Positions 32,190-35,743 of a stretch of 35,743 nucleotides of DNA are shown here, piece after piece (within the stretch, counting starts at the first letter, position 1; each line of letters begins with the position of its first letter). Location of the stretch: positions 1-35,743 of the forward strand of contig JAHBWF010000079.1 in the NCBI GenBank assembly GCA_019637105.1, given 5' to 3'. The position numbers and the translations under genes were made by a program. Origin of the DNA: Labilithrix sp. Its GTDB lineage: Bacteria > Myxococcota_A > Polyangia > Polyangiales > Polyangiaceae. The notes beneath the pieces were generated by a model that was not told the origin of the DNA, ran no database searches, and saw only the letters and a program-made list of their open reading frames with translations.

Positions 32190-32777
32190 TCAGCGCTGGG
32201 AGAGCGCCGGGCTCACGCCGCCGCCCTCGGCGGGGCGCCAGCGCATCAGCGCGCGATCGATCGAGGCGCGGCCGCCGCCGGCGATCAGGCAGACGACGCC
32301 GAGCGCGATCGCGAGGACGTGATACTCGAAGCCTTCGCCCGCCTGCTGTCCGGACCAGTTCATGAAGAAGCCGTGGGGGAGGTGGACGATCGCGACGGCG
32401 CCGAGCATCACCGCGACGATCGCGGCCGCGGCGGCGCGCGTCAGCAGGCCGAGGACGAGCCCGACGGCGCCGAGGAGCTCGGCGGCGATCGCCAGGAACG
32501 CGAGCGGCCCGGGGATCCCCATCTTCGTCGTGAACGCCGAGTACGCGCCGGAGAGCCCCGGGCCGCCGAACCACCCGAGCACCTTCTGCAGCGCGTGCGG
32601 GAGCATCACGAGCCCGAGCGCGAGGCGCGCGACCGCCGGGGCGATCCGGTCGTCGGTCGCGATGACGCGCTGAAGGAGCGAGCGAGCCGGCTCGGCGAGG
32701 TGCGCGCGCGAGCGACCGACGACGTCGTCGGTGTCGGCCGGCGGGGTCCGGTCCGGAGTGCTGGTCGTCGTGCTCAT
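32190..32777 (-). CDS. DoxX-family membrane protein
   Basis: This is a 195-residue protein; ATG at 32777 with GAGGAGGA 8 nt upstream. A 45-residue polar N-terminus precedes four hydrophobic segments (about 47-67, 85-105, 113-133, 145-165). ARLALGLVMLPHALQKVLGWFGG and FLAIAAELLGAVGLVLGLLTR are typical DoxX/SURF4-like motifs. DoxX proteins are small membrane proteins linked to redox stress and respiration in other bacteria; a precise role is not known here. The coding region ends 87 bp before the PAP2 gene's -10 box, and shares no overlap with it. Confidence 0.9.
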   Translation of the reverse strand: MSTTTSTPDRTPPADTDDVVGRSRAHLAEPARSLLQRVIATDDRIAPAVARLALGLVMLPHALQKVLGWFGGPGLSGAYSAFTTKMGIPGPLAFLAIAAELLGAVGLVLGLLTRAAAAAIVAVMLGAVAIVHLPHGFFMNWSGQQAGEGFEYHVLAIALGVVCLIAGGGRASIDRALMRWRPAEGGGVSPALSQR

Positions 32778-33136
32778 CGTCGAAGTCCTCCTCGCCGTCG
32801 ATCGCCGCGAGCCGCCGACGGAGGGAGCATGTCGCGTGCCGCCGGCGAGCCGAGCCGCGCGACGTCCGCGGGCCGCGGCGCGGAGCGGCGCGACGGCGGC
32901 GAGGTCGCCCGCGCGCGCCGCGCTCGCGCTCCGTCGACGAGCGCTCGCGCTGTGGCGAGGGCCACGAGCTCGTGAGGCAGCTTGTCAGCAAGAGCTCGCG
33001 ACGGATCCGGAGGGGGCGGCGCCCGCCCGATTTTCGCGAGGGCCGGCCGGCTCTTTTCGCGAGCCTCCTCGCGGGGCGGCACGAAGAGCCCCGGCGGGCG
33101 CTTCGTGGCTTTACGCGCGGCGAGGAGGCGGTTCTC
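32778..33136. other. 359-bp divergent region between DoxX and acyltransferase genes
   Basis: It holds the acyltransferase ribosome site (GAGGAGG at 33123-33129) and a pair of direct repeats TTTTCGCGAG (33031-33040, 33054-33063). The second is part of a hairpin CGCGAG-CCTC-CTCGCG (33058-33073). No clear -10/-35 pair stands out. ORFs here are shadow-like. Confidence 0.5.
33031..33063 (+). promoter_or_regulatory. Two direct repeats TTTTCGCGAG, 23 bp apart
   Basis: Exact 10-bp copies at 33031-33040 and 33054-33063, offset 23 bp (about two helical turns). They may be tandem operator half-sites, about 75-100 bp before the acyltransferase start. Confidence 0.35.
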
Positions 33137-34843
33137 ATGGGAGGCGTGAGCGCTCCGATCTTCGGCTTCAACGCCGCACGTTCGTCCATCGTCGAGGAGG
33201 TCGTCCACCGGGTGGCCAACCAGACGCGCGACCCGCTCCTCGCGCTGAACGAGGCGGCCTACCTCGAGTCCAAGCGCCTCCAGAGCTCCGGGCACCCCGA
33301 CCTCGCCGAGTGGCGTTCGCTCGCGGCCCAGCTCGGTCGGATGACCGACTCCGAGCTGCGCGACCGCCTCAAGCACTACGCCGAGCGCTACGCGTGGGAC
33401 GTCGCGGGCAACTTCGACCGTCGCGTCTACAGGTTCGCGTCGCGCGTGACCGCGCCGCTCCTCGGGGCGCTGCTGTCGCCGCGCGCGACGCTCCGCAACC
33501 TGCCCGGGTCGTTCGATCTGACCGCCCTCGACAGCCGGATCCTCGTCCAGGGGCCGCGCGAGCACATCCGGCGCCTCAGCGAGATCGGCACCATCGTGTT
33601 CGTGCCGACGCACCTGTCCAACCTCGACTCGGTCGTCTTCGGGTTCGCCATCGAGCGCGCGGGGCTCCCGCCGGCCGTGTACGGCGCCGGCAAGAACCTC
33701 TTCACCAACCCGGTGCTCAGCTACTTCATGCACAACCTCGGCGCGTACCGCGTCGACCGGCGGCTCCGGCACTCGCTCTACAAGGACGTGCTGAAGACGT
33801 ACTCCTGCGTGCTCATCGAGCGGGGCTATCACTCGCTCTTCTTCCCCGGCGGCACGCGCTCGCGCTCCGGCGGCGTGGAGCGGCGCCTCAAGCTCGGCCT
33901 CGCGGGGACGGGGATCGAGGCCTTCGTGCGCAGCACGGTCCGCGGCAAGAAGCAGCCGGTCTTCTTCGTGCCGGCCACGATCAACTACCTGCTCACGCTC
34001 GAGGCCGAGACGTTGATCGACGATTTTCTCCAGGAAGAGGGCAAGCATCGCTACATCATCGAGGACGACGAGTCGACGCGCTTCGGCCGCGTCGCCTCCT
34101 TCTCGAACAAGCTGCTCGGCCTCGACGGCGCCTGCGTCATCCGCTTCTCGCGCCCGCTCGACTGCTTCGGCAACTACGTCGACGACGAGGGCGTCAGCCA
34201 CGACGCGCGCGGTCGATCGGCGCCCGCCGAGCGGTACGTCGTCGGCCGCGAGGGGAAGCCGGCGCTCGATCCGGCGCGCGACGCCGAGTACACGCGCGAG
34301 CTCGGCGAGCGCATCGTCGACGCCTACAAGCGCGACACGGTCGTGATGTCGACCCACGTGGTGGCCTCGTGCGCGTTCGAGCGTCTCCGCCGCGCCGTGG
34401 GCAAGGCCGACCTCTTCACGGTCCTCCGGCATCGCGACGACGTCACCCTCCCCAAGGCCGAGCTCGCGGAGGACGTCGACGTGCTCGTCGAGCGCCTCGC
34501 CACGATGGAGGCGCGCGGCGAGATCGCGCTTTCGCCCACGATGAAGGGCAAGCGAGGCGACGCCCTCGTCGACGACGCGCTGCGCGCGTTCGCGGGTTAC
34601 CACACGAACGAGGTCCTCGCGCCCCGCGGCACCGAGCTCGTGCTCCGCGACACGCGCCTGCTCTTCTACTACCAGAACCGCCTTGCGGCTCACGGCCTCG
34701 CTTTCGATGCGATCGCGCCGCCGGGCACACGCCCGGCGCACGTCCGCGCTCGGCTTCCGCGCGTCCCGGCCCGGGCGGCGTCGACGGCCCCCGAGGGAAA
34801 ACCTGCCTCGGCGCAGGTTGGCGCGTCACGGGCGAGTCATTAG
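33137..34843 (+). CDS. Glycerol-3-phosphate acyltransferase-like (PlsB-type) 1-acyltransferase
   Basis: This is a 568-residue protein; ATG at 33137, GAGGAGG upstream. LPLAT/GPAT motifs appear in order: HLSNLD (159-164, the HX4D catalytic pair), YGAGKNLFTNPVLSYFMHNLGAYRVDRR (about 182-209), FFPGGTRSRSG (235-245) and FVPATINYL. The third motif usually has FPEGTRS; here Gly replaces the Glu that contacts the phosphate, which also occurs in PlsB-type enzymes (FVEGGRSR-like). Long N- and C-terminal regions (about 130 and 250 residues) match GPAT proteins. It should acylate glycerol-3-phosphate in phospholipid synthesis at the inner membrane. The final 60 residues are Arg/Ala-rich and may be a tail. 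Confidence 0.88.
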   Translation: MGGVSAPIFGFNAARSSIVEEVVHRVANQTRDPLLALNEAAYLESKRLQSSGHPDLAEWRSLAAQLGRMTDSELRDRLKHYAERYAWDVAGNFDRRVYRFASRVTAPLLGALLSPRATLRNLPGSFDLTALDSRILVQGPREHIRRLSEIGTIVFVPTHLSNLDSVVFGFAIERAGLPPAVYGAGKNLFTNPVLSYFMHNLGAYRVDRRLRHSLYKDVLKTYSCVLIERGYHSLFFPGGTRSRSGGVERRLKLGLAGTGIEAFVRSTVRGKKQPVFFVPATINYLLTLEAETLIDDFLQEEGKHRYIIEDDESTRFGRVASFSNKLLGLDGACVIRFSRPLDCFGNYVDDEGVSHDARGRSAPAERYVVGREGKPALDPARDAEYTRELGERIVDAYKRDTVVMSTHVVASCAFERLRRAVGKADLFTVLRHRDDVTLPKAELAEDVDVLVERLATMEARGEIALSPTMKGKRGDALVDDALRAFAGYHTNEVLAPRGTELVLRDTRLLFYYQNRLAAHGLAFDAIAPPGTRPAHVRARLPRVPARAASTAPEGKPASAQVGASRASH

Positions 34844-34852
34844 GTTCTCTTG

Positions 34853-34872
34853 CCCGCGCCTCGGGGCGCGGG
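34853..34872 (+). terminator. Hairpin after the acyltransferase gene
   Basis: CCCGCGCC (34853-34860), loop TCGG, GGCGCGGG (34865-34872) form an 8-bp perfect stem 10 nt after the stop. There is no T-run, so it may be only a partial terminator. Confidence 0.5.
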
Positions 34873-34917
34873 TCCTCCCGCGAAACACGGGTCTGGCGCC
34901 CCTGCCGGCCCGTGCGC

Positions 34918-34923
34918 TAAGGT
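34918..34923 (+). promoter_or_regulatory. Possible -10 box TAAGGT for the S1-domain gene
   Basis: TAAGGT would start transcription near 34930 and give a leader of about 34 nt to the ATG at 34964. No clear -35 and no ribosome site near the ATG. Confidence 0.35.
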
Positions 34924-34963
34924 GCCCCCGTTTTTCCAGGGTGATTTTGCCCGCGCTTTCGTC

Positions 34964-35743
34964 ATGACCGATCCCCAAACCCCCGATCCCAACACTCCTC
35001 CCGCCGCGGACGCTCCGTCTCCGCAGGCACCGGCTCGAGCCGACGACGCTGCGGCGCCGGCCGAGGCGGCTTCACCCACGACGTCCACCGAGCAACCGAA
35101 GGAGGCCGGAGCCGCGGCGCACGTCGATGCGTCAGGCGCCTCTGCGGCGTCGGACGGCGCGGGCGACGACGGGGGAGCCGACGACGGGAGCGACGAGGGG
35201 GACGCCGACGGGGCGGAGGCCGAGGCGGCCGAGGGCGGTGCGCCGGGGACGACGGCCGACGGAGCGCCGAAGAAGCGCCGGCGCCGTCGCCGAAAGAAGA
35301 AGGGGCCGCCTGCCGAAGGTCAAGCGGCGGAGGGCGCCGCGACGACCGAGGGGGCTCCGTCCGCCGAGGGCGGCGAGGCGCGCCCGCCGCGTCCGCCGAA
35401 GCCGAAGCGTGAGCGCGCCGAGCGCGAGCGCCCGGCGTTCAACGTCGGTGACGTCGTCTTCGGCAAGGTGATCGAGTTCACCGAGGACGCGCTCTACGTC
35501 GACCTGTCCGGCAAGGCGAAGGCGATCTTCGACCTCCGCGAGCTGCTCATCACCGAGGACGACGTCGAGGAGTACACGAAGGCCGACCGCAAGGAGGCCG
35601 ACGAGCTCGCGGCCGCGCGCGCCGCCAGCGCCGCGGCCGCCGCCGAGGGCGACGACGCGCCGGCGACGGACGAGTCCCCGAGCGAGCCCGCCGAGGCGAG
35701 CGCGGAGGAGGCTTCGGCCGCCCCCGTGCCCGTCGAGGGCCGC
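34964..35743 (+). CDS. S1 RNA-binding-domain protein with acidic/basic low-complexity N-terminus (3' truncated)
   Basis: ATG at 34964; the frame stays open to the window end (260 codons visible). Residues 1-105 are Ala/Asp/Glu/Pro-rich, followed by a Lys/Arg block (PKKRRRRRRKKKGPP) and a second Pro/Arg patch. An S1/OB domain begins near residue 164 (FNVGDVVFGKVIEFTEDALY, VDLSGKAKAIF), then an acidic Ala-rich stretch. S1 domains bind RNA; ribosomal protein S1 has several in tandem, so more domains may lie beyond the window. The N-terminal extension is unlike standard S1 and suggests a myxobacterial variant or an RNase/translation factor. Confidence 0.85.
   Translation, partial: MTDPQTPDPNTPPAADAPSPQAPARADDAAAPAEAASPTTSTEQPKEAGAAAHVDASGASAASDGAGDDGGADDGSDEGDADGAEAEAAEGGAPGTTADGAPKKRRRRRRKKKGPPAEGQAAEGAATTEGAPSAEGGEARPPRPPKPKRERAERERPAFNVGDVVFGKVIEFTEDALYVDLSGKAKAIFDLRELLITEDDVEEYTKADRKEADELAAARAASAAAAAEGDDAPATDESPSEPAEASAEEASAAPVPVEGR

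Noticed and set aside
34844-34963. Shine-Dalgarno CAGGG before the S1-domain start
   Set aside because: It lies more than 20 nt from the ATG, too far to act as a ribosome site.

Overview
The window is very GC-rich chromosomal DNA with GC-rich third codon positions. Its gene families include many Cys-rich lipoproteins, a Ser/Thr kinase, a protein with an AgmX/PglI-type tail, a sigma-54 activator and an FGE-like lipoprotein. This points to a myxobacterium (Myxococcota), probably of the Polyangiales type. The genus is an inference; no rRNA or marker gene is present. I see no tRNA, rRNA, CRISPR array, insertion sequence or phage gene. The window starts inside one gene and ends inside another.

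Layout. 1-1931 (+): a secreted Cys-rich protein (5' partial), a Cys-rich lipoprotein with the same 19-residue cysteine repeat, and a TPR/PEGA-like membrane protein. 1931-2130: a 39-bp tandem repeat and a two-hairpin element that recurs near 6600. 2202-4971 (-): a tiny basic protein, a one-TM protein with an AgmX-type tail, and an ECF sigma factor overlapping it by 4 nt. 5243-10453 (+): a MacA-like adaptor, an ATPase fused to a membrane domain, and two tandem MacB-type permeases. 10475-14158: a CHAP lipoprotein (-), a cold-shock/SUKH-like fusion (+), a Ser/Thr kinase (+) and a lipoprotein (-). 14244-15257: a Sua5-type tRNA t6A enzyme.

15346-19828 (+) is a catabolic operon: RidA-like, MarR-type regulator, crotonase, acyl-CoA dehydrogenase, and an old yellow enzyme fused to a fibronectin III-like domain. 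An AEC-family carrier follows behind a palindromic operator. 20910-23648 (-) holds a zinc-ribbon mini-protein, a GAF/sigma-54 activator and a PhnD-like binding protein without a signal peptide. 23947-25344 (+) is an FGE-like lipoprotein. 25437-28684 (+) has a benzoate-CoA-ligase-family enzyme, a creatininase-family hydrolase and an anchored HExxH protease. With the 15-20 kb operon this suggests CoA-dependent degradation of an aromatic (possibly aminoaromatic) acid; that is an inference and no ring-attacking monooxygenase is visible. The end holds a small lipoprotein, a zinc-PLC/S1-P1-like protein (-), two predicted envelope proteins (+), PAP2 and DoxX membrane proteins (-), a glycerol-3-phosphate-acyltransferase-like enzyme (+) and the start of an S1-domain protein (+).

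The most general pattern: at least eight first-of-unit genes have a TANNNT-like -10 box ending only 6-9 nt before the start codon and no Shine-Dalgarno, which predicts leaderless transcripts. Genes inside operons mostly have purine-rich ribosome sites or 4-nt stop/start overlaps. The other main leads are the shared 19-residue cysteine repeat, the OYE-FN3 fusion, the ATPase-membrane fusion with two permeases, and the MarR gene that lacks a normal start codon.
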